Source: Cyanoderma ruficeps
Lineage: Eukaryota; Chordata; Aves; Passeriformes; Timaliidae
Length of the DNA stretch: 64,000 nucleotides
Assembly (NCBI GenBank): GCA_008694505.1
Contig: VZDJ01000043.1
Span: 658,450 to 722,449 of the forward strand
Direction of reading: 5' to 3'
The notes under the pieces were generated by a model. That model was not told the DNA's origin. It saw nothing but the letters and a program-made list of their open reading frames with translations, and did no database searches. This document shows positions 39,639 to 50,525 of the stretch, one piece after another; the stretch's first letter is position 1, and each line of letters opens with the position of its first letter. Position numbers and translations under genes: made by a program.

Positions 39639-40005
39639 TCCCTTTGATAAAACCTCATATACATAAATATGTAAAAACTTCACCACTGTCCATAGGTGCA
39701 ACTTTAGAACTCCAAAAACAGCTGCACGCAGACCTTGTGGGACAGGCATGTTCCCTAGAGGAGTGAAACAAAATTCCTACAAAGTGATCACAAATTGTGG
39801 TGCGTCTCAGAATTACCCCTTTGCTGCAGAACTCTTTGTTTCAGTCTTGCTCCCTTGTTGAGATACCCAGTCATGGGAAACGGCGATTAAAACCGTCCTC
39901 CTAACATACAGTGGGAAGACTCCTTTCAGTTGCTGCCATGGCTACAAGATATAAGCCAAGGTCATTGTTTGTTATGACTGTAGCTGTGCTGGGTCTGGAT
40001 TTTTG

Positions 40006-40065
40006 GTTTTGGTGGGGTTTTTTTGGGGTTTTTTTGGTTTTGTTTTGGGGTTTTTTTTTAATCGA
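40006..40065 (+). repeat. G/T-only tract with repeated G runs
   Basis: The plus strand holds GGTGGGG, T7, GGGG, T7, GG, TTTTG, TTTTGGGG and T9, with almost no A or C. It is the densest example of the G/T patches in this window. It resembles TTTTGGGG-type telomere words only superficially: units are irregular and it is internal. Confidence 0.75.
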
Positions 40066-42449
40066 CAGCTGTTGGATATCATAGAAATTAAATAATGTTT
40101 GAGGCAGATATAAAGTGTAGAATTTTTATAATTCAGGTGAATCATGCTGATATTTCTGTCTTCTCTGTGGTGCAATGTCTGATCTCCAGTATCACCATTT
40201 TTTGAACACAGAATAACACATCTAATTGTGCTGTACCACAAAAATGGTATCAGAATAAGTAACTTCACCTTAATAGTTTGAAATAAGCTGGTAGTTACAG
40301 AAGTGAGTTAAGTCTGCATGTTTGCAAACTTTGACATTTTACAGATGCATTTTCTAAAACTAATGACATTGCTGGCAATCTGTACTTGTGCTTTATTTAA
40401 GCCATATTATCCTCTGAATTAATCAGATTTATCAGATTTATTGTACATGGATTTAGTATCAGCCACTGACAAGCAACTTCAAAAACAAGATCAACAAAGA
40501 GACATGTTGTAAAAAATAAGGACCCCTCTCTTAATAACTGCAAGGTTGATTTAGCTATTTTTGTGGATATTTCTATGTAAAGAAGTTACTTAGAAGTATA
40601 AGAAAATCTGTCACATACTTTAAATGAGACTCCTGTACACAAGATCACTTCCATGCATGGTGAAACCATACCACAGGATGCAATGTCCAAAGCCCTCTTC
40701 TAGGGTTTTTCTCAGACAAAAACAGAGGTAAACCGAATTGCTAAAGTGATTTAAAGCAGATTCAGGGTTGCTTTATTCTGTATGAACTGGAATTATTTCC
40801 TCAAGTGACTAAATGCAGGTCAAAATTGCTGCAGCAGTGTAGCAGGGTTTTGATACAGAGCAGAAGCCAAAGCAGTAGACATGATATGGTGTGACTCTGG
40901 ATGCGAGACTAGTTCTTCTGAGTAGCTTTTCCTTAGCAAAACATAGACAGCTAAAATACAAAAGGCACAACAGGTAATGTTTTGCATTTTATTTACTTTC
41001 ATTTTGAAAAGCCCCTTTTCAAGTACAGCCCTCTAAAATGGATAACAATAGTTACTCGCGTATTCATCACATAAGTGAAATATTGCCAAGACTTGTATTT
41101 CTCTGCAAGAAACTTTCATACTTCTATGTTTTCCTTTCAAAAATGGTGTAAAACACAGCACTTCACATCTCTAGATGAAATATGAGTGGTCTCCAAACAT
41201 CCACTTCCTTTCAAAAACCAAAATTATTTATATACAGACATAGAATCAAAACTGTGCTTATCTCCCACTTATGTGGGCAGTCATGTAATACATGCTCTTA
41301 AATGTATCCATGACCTCAGCTAAACCTTAGAGAGCATGCTCTTATTTTCCATCATTTCCTTTCTGACAGAGTTGACACTAAGCCAAGGGAGCAGAGAGAA
41401 TCCCTATCTTGATGTATAAAGAAATAATGAAGAGCATTACATTTCCAGGGCCAAATCATCCACTTTCAGAAAAGCATATGGAATAAAACACTTCAGAAAA
41501 GTTGTCAGAGCTAATTATGTCTTTGCTTTCAAGCCTCAGCATATTGCAATATTTCAGAATGTAAACAGACTAAAGGTTTGTTAATAGGGAGAATACTGGA
41601 TGACAAATTCTCAGGCAAAACTATTTACAGGAAGATAGGAAATGAGTCAGGATTCTCAGGAAAAAATAGATATCTTACAGGCGTCTGAAAAAATGTCCAA
41701 AGGGTTTTTTTAGATGGAGAAAGGAAGGGGAAACATATGAATAGGAGTTACAAATCATGAATTCCTAGCTTCCTTCTTAGCTGCAAACCAACTTTGTCTT
41801 AAGTTTTGTCTTAAACTTCTAGTGCTAGGCACCAACGGGCAAAAGAGAGAGATTGTTTAACTTTATTCTGAATACTAAGGACTCCTTGATACAGGCACCA
41901 AATAGAACTTGAATAAGTAATTTGCTCTGCTTCTGAAATTCTTCGGAAATATCAATAGCACTGCACAGAAAAGGTTTCTGAAAGCTGTTTCAGGAGCTTT
42001 TGATATGCAAGGCAGAATGCATTTTCATATGCTAAGCAGACTAACAGAATAATTAATATGTAGTGTCTATAGTTTTGCATACTCAGAAGAATCCAACATG
42101 TTCATGGGGAAAATAAGGAAGGTATCAGAGCAAACAATCACTAAGTGACATTCGGAAAATAAGATTTCAATAGCGTCATGCAGTACATTCTTTGGGGATG
42201 ACTTGCCATTTGCATGCAGCAGCACATGAGGTGGATGTCTTTCTGTGTGCTCAACTTTCTTCCTTGCCTTGCTACCAAAAAATACTGAAAAGTCTGTGAG
42301 ACTCTTTCTAGGACCAAATGAGCGAAGTTGCATTCTGGTCAGAAATTTAAGGTAGATGAAGGGTGGGGAAATAATGTGGATACTTTTTGTTTCGCTAAGC
42401 ATCTGAGAAGAATCCTTTGTTGTAAAACTTAAGTTTGAAGGTTAAATGA

Positions 42450-42529
42450 GTGTGGATCTGCTGGAGGGCAGGAGGGCCCTGCAAAGGGTCTGTACAGACT
42501 GGATCTGTGGGATGAGGCCAGTGGGGTAA
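42450..42529 (+). mobile_element. CR1 LINE, left part (split by LTR)
   Basis: The plus strand reads TCTGCTGGAGGGCAGGAGGG, CCCTGCAAAGGGTCTGTACA and GACTGGATCTGTGGGATGAG, a clear match in order to the middle of CR1 ORF2 (usual form CTGCTGGAGGGCAGGAAGGC ... CAGGCTGGATC). It stops at GGCCAGTGGGGTAA, where the LTR begins. The same element resumes at 43013. Confidence 0.85.
42524..42529. repeat. Target-site duplication, left copy
   Basis: GGGTAA directly before the LTR; compare GGGGAA at 43013-43018, five of six identical. Confidence 0.6.
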
Positions 42530-43012
42530 TGTGGGAAATGGATTTGTAGAGAATTATAAAAGCCTGACAGAAGGCTCACATAATGTGCATCTGTATTGCA
42601 AACTTTGAGATAAGAAATGCCGACTTAGAAATGCCGTGGAATAGGACAGACATTGTTGAGAGAGAAACAGAACCAGAAACAACTTTCCAAGGATGGCCTT
42701 GCAAATAAGACTAGATACTTTAGAAAAACAGAACTATGAAAGATGCATTGTAGTAAGACCCACAAGAGGCAATTTTAGATTATTAGCTTTAAAGCATTTA
42801 CAGCATTATGTGGTAAAAGCTGATAAGGATAAGCCAAGAAACACTTACAATGTATTGTAATTAAGAAATAGTTATCTTCTAATTATAATGGTGTGAATTA
42901 TAATACCTGTATTATCTCATCCTTCACATGAGACTGAAAATGCAATAATAAAAGTTTTTAAAACACCTCTCAGTTGCCCCATCTCTGGGTCAGAAAAGAC
43001 CATAATCCGACA
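42530..43012 (+). mobile_element. Solo LTR nested in CR1, ERVK-type candidate
   Basis: A 483-bp insertion between two pieces of one CR1. It begins TGTGGG and ends CCGACA, inverted termini matching at five of six positions. A 6-bp target duplication (GGGTAA/GGGGAA, 5/6) flanks it. An AATAAA lies at 42947-42952, 60 bases before the 3' edge, as expected of an LTR in plus orientation. It is AT-rich, unlike the CR1 around it, and has no coding capacity. There is no internal gag/pol/env sequence, so it is a solo LTR. Assignment to class II rests on the 6-bp duplication and termini and would need a repeat-library match. Confidence 0.75.
42947..42952 (+). promoter_or_regulatory. Poly(A) signal of the nested LTR
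   Basis: AATAAA within CAATAATAAAAG, placed correctly for the R region of the LTR. Confidence 0.6.
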
Positions 43013-43018
43013 GGGGAA
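43013..43018. repeat. Target-site duplication, right copy
   Basis: GGGGAA directly after the LTR; pairs with GGGTAA at 42524-42529. Confidence 0.55.
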
Positions 43019-43757
43019 GTGCTGGCTCCTGCCCTTGGGTCACAACAAACCCCCTGCAGCTTCAGGCTTGGGGAAAAGTGTCTGGAAAGCTGGAAAAGGC
43101 CCTGGGGGTGCTGGTGACAGCAGCTGGACATGACCCCAGTGGTGCCCAGGTGGCCAAGAAGGGCAATGGCCCCTGGGCTGTCCCAGCCATGGTGTGGCAG
43201 CAGGAGCAGGGCAGTGACTGTTCCCTGCATTGGCACTGCTGAGGGACCACCTCGAATCCTGGGGGCTGCTCTGGGCCCCTCATGGCAAGAACAAATTGAG
43301 GGGTTGGAACATGTCCAGAGAAGGGAACAAACCTGGGGAAGGGTCTGGAGCTCCAGGAGGGGCTGAGGGAGCTGGGAAAGGGGCTCAGCCTGGAGAAAAG
43401 GAGGCTCAGGAGGGACCTTCTGGCTCTGCACAACTCCCTGACAGGAGGGGGCAGCCGGGGGCAGGGTCAGGCTCTGCTCCCCAGGAACGGACAAGAAATG
43501 TCTTCAAGTTGCACTGGGGGAGGGAGGTTCAGATTGGAATTTAGGAAACCTCTCTTCAACCAAAGGGTTGTCCGGCATTGGAACAGGCTGGACATTGCCC
43601 AGGGAAGTGGTTGAGTCACCATTCCTGGAGGGATTTGAAAAATGTGTAGATGTGGCACTTGGGGACATGGTTTACTGCTGTTCTTGACAGTGCTTGGGTC
43701 CATGATGGGACTCAAAGTTTTTAAAGGTTTTTTTCCAGCCTAACTGATTCTATGTTT
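43013..43757 (+). mobile_element. CR1 LINE, right part to 3' terminus
   Basis: Continues the CR1 of 42450-42529. Landmarks in order are AAGTGCTGGCTCCTGCCC, TTGGGTCACAACAA, CCTGGGGGTGCTGGTGACAG, GTGCCCAGGTGGCCAAGAAG, CACCTCGAATCCTGGGGG, CATGTCCAGAGAAGGGAACA, GGCTGAGGGAGCTGGGAAAG, CTGGAGAAAAGGAGGCTCAG, CAAGTTGCACTGGGGGAGGG, ATTGGAACAGGCTGGACATT and GGATGTGGCACTTGGGGACA. The tail is TTTTTTCCAGCCTAACTGATTCTATG. With the left part it is the longest CR1 in the window (about 820 bp excluding the LTR). About 20 bases normally found at the junction are missing, so a small deletion probably preceded or accompanied the LTR insertion. The reading frame is broken; all open frames here are shadows. Confidence 0.95.
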
Positions 43758-45220
43758 CCAAGAACCTGAACCCAAGGAGAAAGGGTTTTTTTAGGTAGGC
43801 TAATTAAGTTTAAAAATCACATTGTTTAAACAAGCAAGTTTTACTGACATAGTGGCAAGTAAAGTCGTTACTGCCCTAAGAAAAGTGAGGATCTCTGCAG
43901 AGGAGCTTCCATGTTGCACAGAGCAGCTGCTTCCAAGGCTGTTTCCCAGATTTGGAAGATAGAAGCAGCTGTCAGTATTTTTCAACTAAACTGTTGTCAT
44001 TTGCATTAAAAATTAACCCTTTAAGACTACTCAGATCCAGTCCGAGACTTTTATTTCCAGTTTAGAAGGTTGACTTATAGTCCTTCAACCCACAAAAACA
44101 TTCACTTAAATCAACTGGGGAACATGCATTTCTCCTAGCTCCAAGAGAGCCCCAACTTCTACAACTCAAAATCACTGTTCTCAAGCTCTTTGAAAAGGTG
44201 GTGATTTCCTAGAAAAATAAGTACATGTCAATCAAATCTCACTGACTGAGGCCTTTTTTGTATAGTACCCCTAACTTAGTTTATTACAATCCTCAGGTAG
44301 GATATTTCATATTTAAGCAGTAAAAAACCCAGGCTAAAGGCCTTAAAGAACAATAAATTTCCATATACTAAGAAAAAGCATATGCAGATGATTAATGAAG
44401 TATGGTTGGCTTTTTGTTGTTGTTTGGTTGGTTTTGGGTTAGGTTTGGGGGTTTTTTTGTTGGCTGTTTCTTTTAACACAGGCTTGCTTAGGTTAAATTG
44501 TTATGAGGGAGCTGCGGCTCCTCAAAATGCGTGTTTATATTCAGATCTGCTCCTGCATAAAAATACCTCCAACTTTGACTGTGACAGACACATCTTGTAT
44601 TGTGTGATGGACCCAGGTTATGATTTGGCAAAAAAGGCAGAAAATTACATAATCGATTTTATGTAGTCATGTTATCAATTCAGGTTAGGTTGGTTCTTAA
44701 CTGAGTTCAGCTTAGGTTACATCTTCCCAAAACTGCAGAAAAGTATTTTAGGCATGTAACCTGCATTTTAGGTAGTCTGTGTTCTTTTGGAAATATTATT
44801 AATTGAAAAGAAATATTTCGGGTATTTTTATAGAGAACAGCTCTATCCCTTCTTCTGCAGTTCTCAGAATAGATGATTAGCACCAAAAGAACTTTCAGCC
44901 AGAAATGTTAAGCAATCATTTGCATTATTTACTGTCCATCATTGATATTACATTGTACACAGAGAAAGATCAATTTGCTTCTAGATTTTTATCTAGTAGT
45001 CTCATAATTTTTGGACTTCTAATATGAGTTCAATACGATTTTAATATGATTTCATCACTCTCTGAGGTCCTCTGTCTATTTGCTTTTGCAGGTTTTTAAA
45101 ATGTCTATTTAATTTTTGGGTACTTACTACTTTATTTCAAAATTCTGAAAATTTTTTAAGATATATTTGTTTCTACATCTGGATGCAAATGCAGGTGTGT
45201 GCAGCCAAAGTCTTGATCTC

Positions 45221-45249
45221 TGAAATGTCTGTTTCAGACATGTATTTCA
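45221..45249. repeat. Bulged inverted repeat
   Basis: ATGTCTG and CAGACAT pair exactly around a TTT loop, and TGAA/TTCA (with neighbours) continue the stem after a small one-sided bulge. It lies about 75 bases upstream of the ATTA palindrome. Confidence 0.7.
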
Positions 45250-45323
45250 AAAGTTTTCCTTCTTAAATTAATGTCATGGATTACGTTGTTCTTTCAGCCA
45301 TGTAGGCTAAAACAACAATGGGT

Positions 45324-45343
45324 CTCATTAATTAATTAATGAG
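45324..45343. promoter_or_regulatory. 20-bp palindrome of homeodomain-type sites
   Basis: CTCATTAATTAATTAATGAG is its own exact reverse complement. It packs overlapping TAAT/ATTA cores, the usual target of Antennapedia-type and paired-class homeodomain proteins; the spacing could allow dimer binding. Binding is inferred; no linked promoter or gene is visible. Confidence 0.4.
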
Positions 45344-46277
45344 AAGGATAAGAAAGAAAATAACCAGCTTATCACAAATACATTCAACAGTTTAGTCATA
45401 ATAAGGTGCTCTTATCACCATGTGACCTTTCAGGATACAGGATTGAGTAAAATAGGCACAGCTTTCTTTATAAAGGTCAGATGCTGTTGAAATTTCTCTT
45501 CAACACAGAACAGAATTTGTTTTACCCTCCAAGTTCTCACAAGGAGAAACTTGTCAACCAAATTCAGTTCAAAGATCTGATTCTAGGATCCTGATGTTTC
45601 AACATTTTTGCCTTTTTAGCTAAGAAAATCTACAAAGATTAGAATAATTTCTCTAAAGCTCTTCTGAAATGGAGCAATCTTCTTCTACAATGATATTTCA
45701 TCCCTAGTTCCTACAAGTGCAGGATTTCTCTTTTCACCTTTGAATCAAGGGCACGTTCTGTTTTACCAGCTTGATTTAAAGGCCAGAAAGTTGTTTAAGA
45801 TTGCTGATCATCCCAAAACCTGGCCACATCTTAAATACGGTGGTGAGGAGGGAGAATAGCTACATGGTAGTTGTAATGATATTAATAAAGTTTTTTTTAA
45901 TCATCTTGGCTTATACCAATGGGGTTTTTTTCAATATTATAGCAGCATTTCAGGACTTCAACAAGTAAGACTGAGTTCTTATTCTTTTACTGCAAACACA
46001 GTAAAAACCAGTCTGACCTCTGGTCTAACCTGAGACAACATAAAAACCATGAAGAGAACATGGAAAGTCACAGAAGTAATGTGACATCTGGTATTTATAT
46101 AAACTGATATATTACTTATTTCCCTTTATATATGGTTATATATATTGTCCATCTATAATAACCATGTCTGAGCAGATCTTCCCCATATAACAACCTGCAC
46201 AGAACTGCCAAATAAACTAACCTGTTTTACAGACAACTAATTTAAAGATCCATGATCCATATCCATGCTTGCCAACT

Positions 46278-46320
46278 GAAAAAAAAGAAAAAAGAAAAAA
46301 GANAAAGGAAAAAAAAAAAA
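46278..46320. repeat. A-rich (GAAAAAA)n tract
   Basis: About six units of G followed by five to nine A, with an N at 46303. Simple repeat; exact length is uncertain because of the N. Confidence 0.85.
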
Positions 46321-46371
46321 GGCTGGGAACGTTGAGGGCAGGTTTACAAGTTTGTCTTCCCAAGAGCAGTA

Positions 46372-46389
46372 CTGTATGATCTGTATGAT
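46372..46389. repeat. Tandem duplication of 9 bp
   Basis: CTGTATGAT occurs twice in a row, exactly. Confidence 0.8.
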
Positions 46390-49300
46390 TTCTGCAACAT
46401 CCATTATCAGTAAACTCTCACATTACTGCAGCAGATTGACTGGAGTATGACAATTTTATTTCTCATGAAAGTTAAACCAGACAGACCTGTGCAGCTCACA
46501 AAAATTATAAAAATCAAAATATGGAAAAACCCCTCAGGTTCCTCTCAGCCTTCTGCCTCTTAAGGAAAAAGTGAGTTCAGCAACATAATTTTTCCCCAAA
46601 ATTAGGACTGCAAAATAAGGGAATATATGAATCATGAAAGTTGCAGCTTAATCTTTTATTATGCTTGCATTTTCCCTCAGGACTGCAAGGCATTGTGCTC
46701 CTGGAATTAGGATACTAGACTCAAAAAAGAAAATGAGATATTCTTCCTGACCTCCTGCTCAGGAAGTTACTATAATGGTATTTATTTTCAGTGACTAAAC
46801 CCTGGGTTAACCATGGCCCAGATTAGCAGGGCAGATTATCTCCCAGCTGAAAGTGTTTTGCTTTACCCTGTAAATAACTAAGCACATTTTTCAACACATA
46901 AGAACCTTGAATTGCCGTAATTAATTCATGAGACATTGCAGTTGAAGAAAACATGTCCTGTTGATTAAATTCTTGGATGGGGATCAATGGCTTCATTGCT
47001 GGGATGTATTAATTTTCTGAATATCATCACTGTGTGTTCCATTGCAGGTAGCACAGTGGATTGCATATGGCTGAGTGAGAAGCACCCAACATCCAGTCAC
47101 TTGGAATTAACACACACTGCTCCCTGAATCAAGGAGAACTGCAGAGAGGAAGAGGAGGGCATGTGTGAAGGCCCTGACTCACAGCTGACACACAGTCTGA
47201 CCTCTCTTGCATGTAGCATGAAACGGGGATGACAGGCTGGGTGCTTCTCTGGTTGTAGAAGTTGTGCTGCTGTACAAATTGATAGACAAGGCGATCCAAC
47301 CCACAGCAGGAAACAGGGAGATGTGGTTTCAGTAGTTTTAGAGGAAATGGATGGTTTGAGAAAAACTTTTTTCACTGAAAAGGGAGATTTTTGAAAATTG
47401 ACTAGAAATTATAAGTCCATTTCCAATTGTCCATTTTCCTTCTCTCTTTTCTTTCTCCTCTCTCATGACACTACTCTCTTCCTCCCACGGAAGACAACAT
47501 AGTGTTTAGAACTTGTTTTTCCTGTTTCCATTTGAATCCCTTTCAAAGTGAGGGCAGATCGGCAAAAGACATAGATCACTTGTATTATTTTCCTTCAATT
47601 TTCATATTTTTATAGCTTGGGAGTGACTCCCATAGAGTCACCCTACTCTGCCACACTCAGCAGGATATTCATTACATTTCCTGAATATATCCACCTATCC
47701 AAATTATTTCAGTGGAGTTATTTGGATATGAGTAGGGGTCTCTCAAGGGTCTTTAGTGATCATTTAGGAACATCCCATTCCCCATATTTCCCTGTTATGG
47801 TTCCAGATCTAATGAATCTTTTCTCCTGAATCTTAAGAATGTGGGCAGGCTGAGAGGTACTTCTGTTATCATTCTTTGCTCTGACACAATCTCAAAACTA
47901 AGAAGTCTGCTAGTACATATTATCACATATTTACGACTGATATATGTACCAAATATTATTGTGCTAAAGTTAAAAGAATTTTCCAACATCTTCCCCCACT
48001 GCTGCATAGACTCCTTTTTAAACTTGTTGGGTAACACCATCAATGCTGTTTTTAATTAGTTTCTTGGTTTTGCTTTTTTCCCCTTCTTTTTTAATCTAAA
48101 AATTGTCTCATGTTATGTTCCTGCTTTCAGTGATTTTCTTCTAAATTTTTGTTCTGTAAGGAGAAAACCACAAAACTTCTGAAACAAAGCTGAAATTGGT
48201 AGGTAGTTACCATTCAGGAAATACATCTGGCTCACTGTACACATGTACTGCTGTCCCCATTTGGTGTGAGGTTGGTGAATGAAATGTTTCGTTTGTTCTG
48301 GAAATGGCTCCAAATAACGAACCAGGAGTCTCCAGGCTCCTGAACTGTTCGCCAGAATGTGCTCCCTTGGTCAAAGTGCATATTTTCTTATCAGATCTTC
48401 TTCCACCCCATGGTGGATACTGCACATGGCCTGTCCCAAGCACTAGCACTTCCTTTAAAACATGGCCATATTTTCCCCTGGGACTATCCACAGTGTACCT
48501 TTTTAAAACTGTTTTTGTGGCAAGATTAGAAGAGCAAAGAAAACATTATTTATTTCCCAGAGGCTTTTTTTTAATTTTCTCTCCAAAAACCTGCCGTTTC
48601 TGTGACATTCCACACAGATTTCTACTTCCAAGGCCATAAAAAGTTTTTACTTGGCATTATTTGATATTTTGAGTAGACACATGGTTAAAAATCTTTTTTC
48701 CTCTTTTTTCCTCAGAGGAGCTGGAATCCTGATGTTCAGAATATGCCAGAGTGTTGAAAGATAAATACCGCTGCTCCATTAAAATCTTAATGAACTTACA
48801 GAAAAGCCCATCAGATGTCTTAATATCATGTTTCACACATGCTGAACAGTCTTATGTTTCTTTTACATTCCTTTGAAGTAAGGAATGCAGAAGACCATCA
48901 CAGGATTTTTTTTTAAACCTCAAATACTGAGAGCAGTTGCAGATCTGACTCCAAGTATGGTGCTGACTGCTGATATACAGTGCATCAGAAAGAAAACAAA
49001 GTGCAAGGCCTTTGTCATGAACACCACCTGCTTCAGGCACTGTCAGCCTTTCGAACTTCTGATTTTGCTGCAGAGATGGCAATGAGAAGGAGGAAAGGGA
49101 GCTGGGGAAGGACAGAAAAATTTCAAGGCAAAAGCTCTAAAAACAAACTGCAGTTTCCTTCCAGCCCAGGGAGTACACCAAAAATGTCCCTGCCTGAAAC
49201 AAAGCAGAGGGAGGAAGGGTGAGGTTGAATTTTGTGTTTTATACTCTATCTTAATTCCACGTGAGCATTTATTATAGATCTGGCCTGGAACATTGTTATT

Positions 49301-49865
49301 TCTGCATCAGCACAGAACAGATCAACTTATTTTGGGATTTGGTTCATAAAATAGTTTTGCGGTTTCACAGGTACACTCTGATATGGACCATTTCCAAGGT
49401 CCTTTAAATCTGTGAGACATATGACAATTATGAAGGAACACAATTTTCAATTTAAACTCTTTTGACAGTGATTTTCAAAATTCCTTAAAAGACTGAGTGG
49501 AAGTTTAATATTTAACTCAAATTTTCAAAAATTCTTGCATTGTAATTTCAGGAATTGAATCTTGTAAATCTATCAGACTCAGTGTTTAATAAAATCAGAT
49601 GAAGACATTTAATTTTTCCCAGTTCATGCAGGGCAATTATCTGTCAGGTGATGATAAAGAAATTTCTCCTCTGTGATGTCAGCAAACCACAGCCTAGAAG
49701 GCTAAAAACATTTTACAGAAATTTTATCTCCCAACACCAAGTCATGGATTCTGGGACATTTTTTTTTAACAGATTATCCCATGGATCAGGGTTGAAAGAC
49801 ATAAACAATATTACTGCTCAGGGCAGACTGAGAGCTGCAGAAAGCGTTTTTCAGGGAGAACATCC

Positions 49866-49910
49866 CATAGAGTCACCAAGCGTGGAAGGGACCCTCTGGA
49901 TTTCTAAACT
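49866..49910 (-). mobile_element. Possible CR1 3' end fragment, antisense
   Basis: CATAGAGTCACCAAGCGTGG followed by AAGGGACCCTCTGGATT resembles the reversed CR1 terminus (CATAGAATCACCAAGGTTGG, AAGGGACCTCTGGA). Only about 45 bases match and the usual following landmarks are unclear, so this is a weak call. A 118-codon frame (49648-50004, plus) runs across it and is probably chance. Confidence 0.5.
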
Positions 49911-50214
49911 CCTCAGAGTGAAGCTGTATCCAATCCCAACTCCAGATTCAGCCAATAATTTATGTCTGAACAATTGTACAGGTGTAATTGAACCTTTGGA
50001 TTAAGGATCGCAAACCAAACCTATTTATATAAAAGTAAGTTATTTATTATAGTTGCCAGATGAAGAATTGTTTGCACCTGGTGGGTAAATACAATGCTTA
50101 TTCTTCAAAAATCACTGCCCTGTGTAACTACACAATGCTCATTTTGCAGGAAGAAGAAATGGAAAGCAACCAGCCAAGTTGTGCCAAGATTTACCAGTTC
50201 ACTGGGCGGTCAGG
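49911..50214. other. Single-copy DNA upstream of the LTR candidate
   Basis: No gene or repeat recognised in these 300 bases. Confidence 0.45.
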
Positions 50215-50525
50215 TGTAACTTTGGTGCTGCCAACCAGGGACCACCAGGGACCACCACAGAGACCCCCAGGACAGAAGAAGGCATGAGCAGAGGGGAGAG
50301 AAGACCTCCATGCCAATGATTTCAGGGAAATTATTATTGTTTCTATGTTTTTCCTGGGAAAACCTATGAATATGTATGTAAAATACAGTGTATAAACAGG
50401 AGCTTTTTTTTGTACTCAATAGGCTCAATATTTCAGAGGAGATTTGCATGCATTCTGCTGAATAAAGAATTCTTAATTCTGGATTGGTGTTAAGGAGTTT
50501 TTATTTTTACCTATTTTTGGTAATA
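50215..50525 (+). mobile_element. Probable LTR, ERVL-like, plus strand
   Basis: Starts with TGTAAC and carries a purine-rich segment including two AGGGACCACC units (50237-50256), then ATATGTATGTAAAATACAGT. A CTGCTGAATAAAGAATTC block follows, with the poly(A) signal at 50461-50466, and then TGGTGTTAAGGAG. This order resembles 3' halves of avian ERVL-type LTRs as I remember them. No target duplication is found, and the right edge (near GGTAATA) is a guess. No internal retroviral sequence is seen next to it. Confidence 0.5.
50461..50466 (+). promoter_or_regulatory. Poly(A) signal of the LTR candidate
   Basis: AATAAA preceded by CTGCTG, the arrangement expected in the R region of an LTR. Confidence 0.5.

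Larger units (their letters stand above)
35879..42449. other. Non-coding single-copy DNA
   Basis: About 6.6 kb with no recognised exon. It contains a CT microsatellite at 36979-36998, an inverted repeat at 39605-39638, a very G/T-rich tract at about 40006-40065 and a 9-bp tandem duplication at 40422-40439. Frames of up to about 110 codons (for example 42067-42402, minus) are unrecognised. Confidence 0.55.
43758..49865. other. AT-rich non-coding single-copy DNA
   Basis: About 6.1 kb with no recognised gene. It holds a G/T-rich patch at 44399-44462, a bulged hairpin at 45221-45249, a 20-bp palindrome of ATTA words at 45324-45343, an A-rich tract with one N at 46278-46320 and a 9-bp tandem duplication at 46372-46389. 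Open frames up to about 110 codons (48304-48639, plus) are unrecognised. Confidence 0.55.

Noticed and set aside
40006..40065. Interstitial telomere-like repeat
   Set aside because: G runs and T runs have irregular lengths and the vertebrate TTAGGG unit is absent.
42555..42562. TATAAAAG as the promoter of the nested LTR
   Set aside because: It lies only about 25 bases from the LTR 5' edge, leaving no room for a U3 enhancer and too far from the poly(A) signal; probably a chance word.
42970..43494. 174-codon minus-strand frame, the longest in the window, plus other frames at 43062-43433, 43130-43366, 43230-43544 and 43467-43715
   Set aside because: All lie in the CR1 copy, which runs on the plus strand and has a broken ORF2. 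They are shadow frames opened by its high G+C content.
49648..50004. 118-codon plus-strand frame as an exon
   Set aside because: It crosses a probable antisense CR1 end and shows no family resemblance or clear splice borders.
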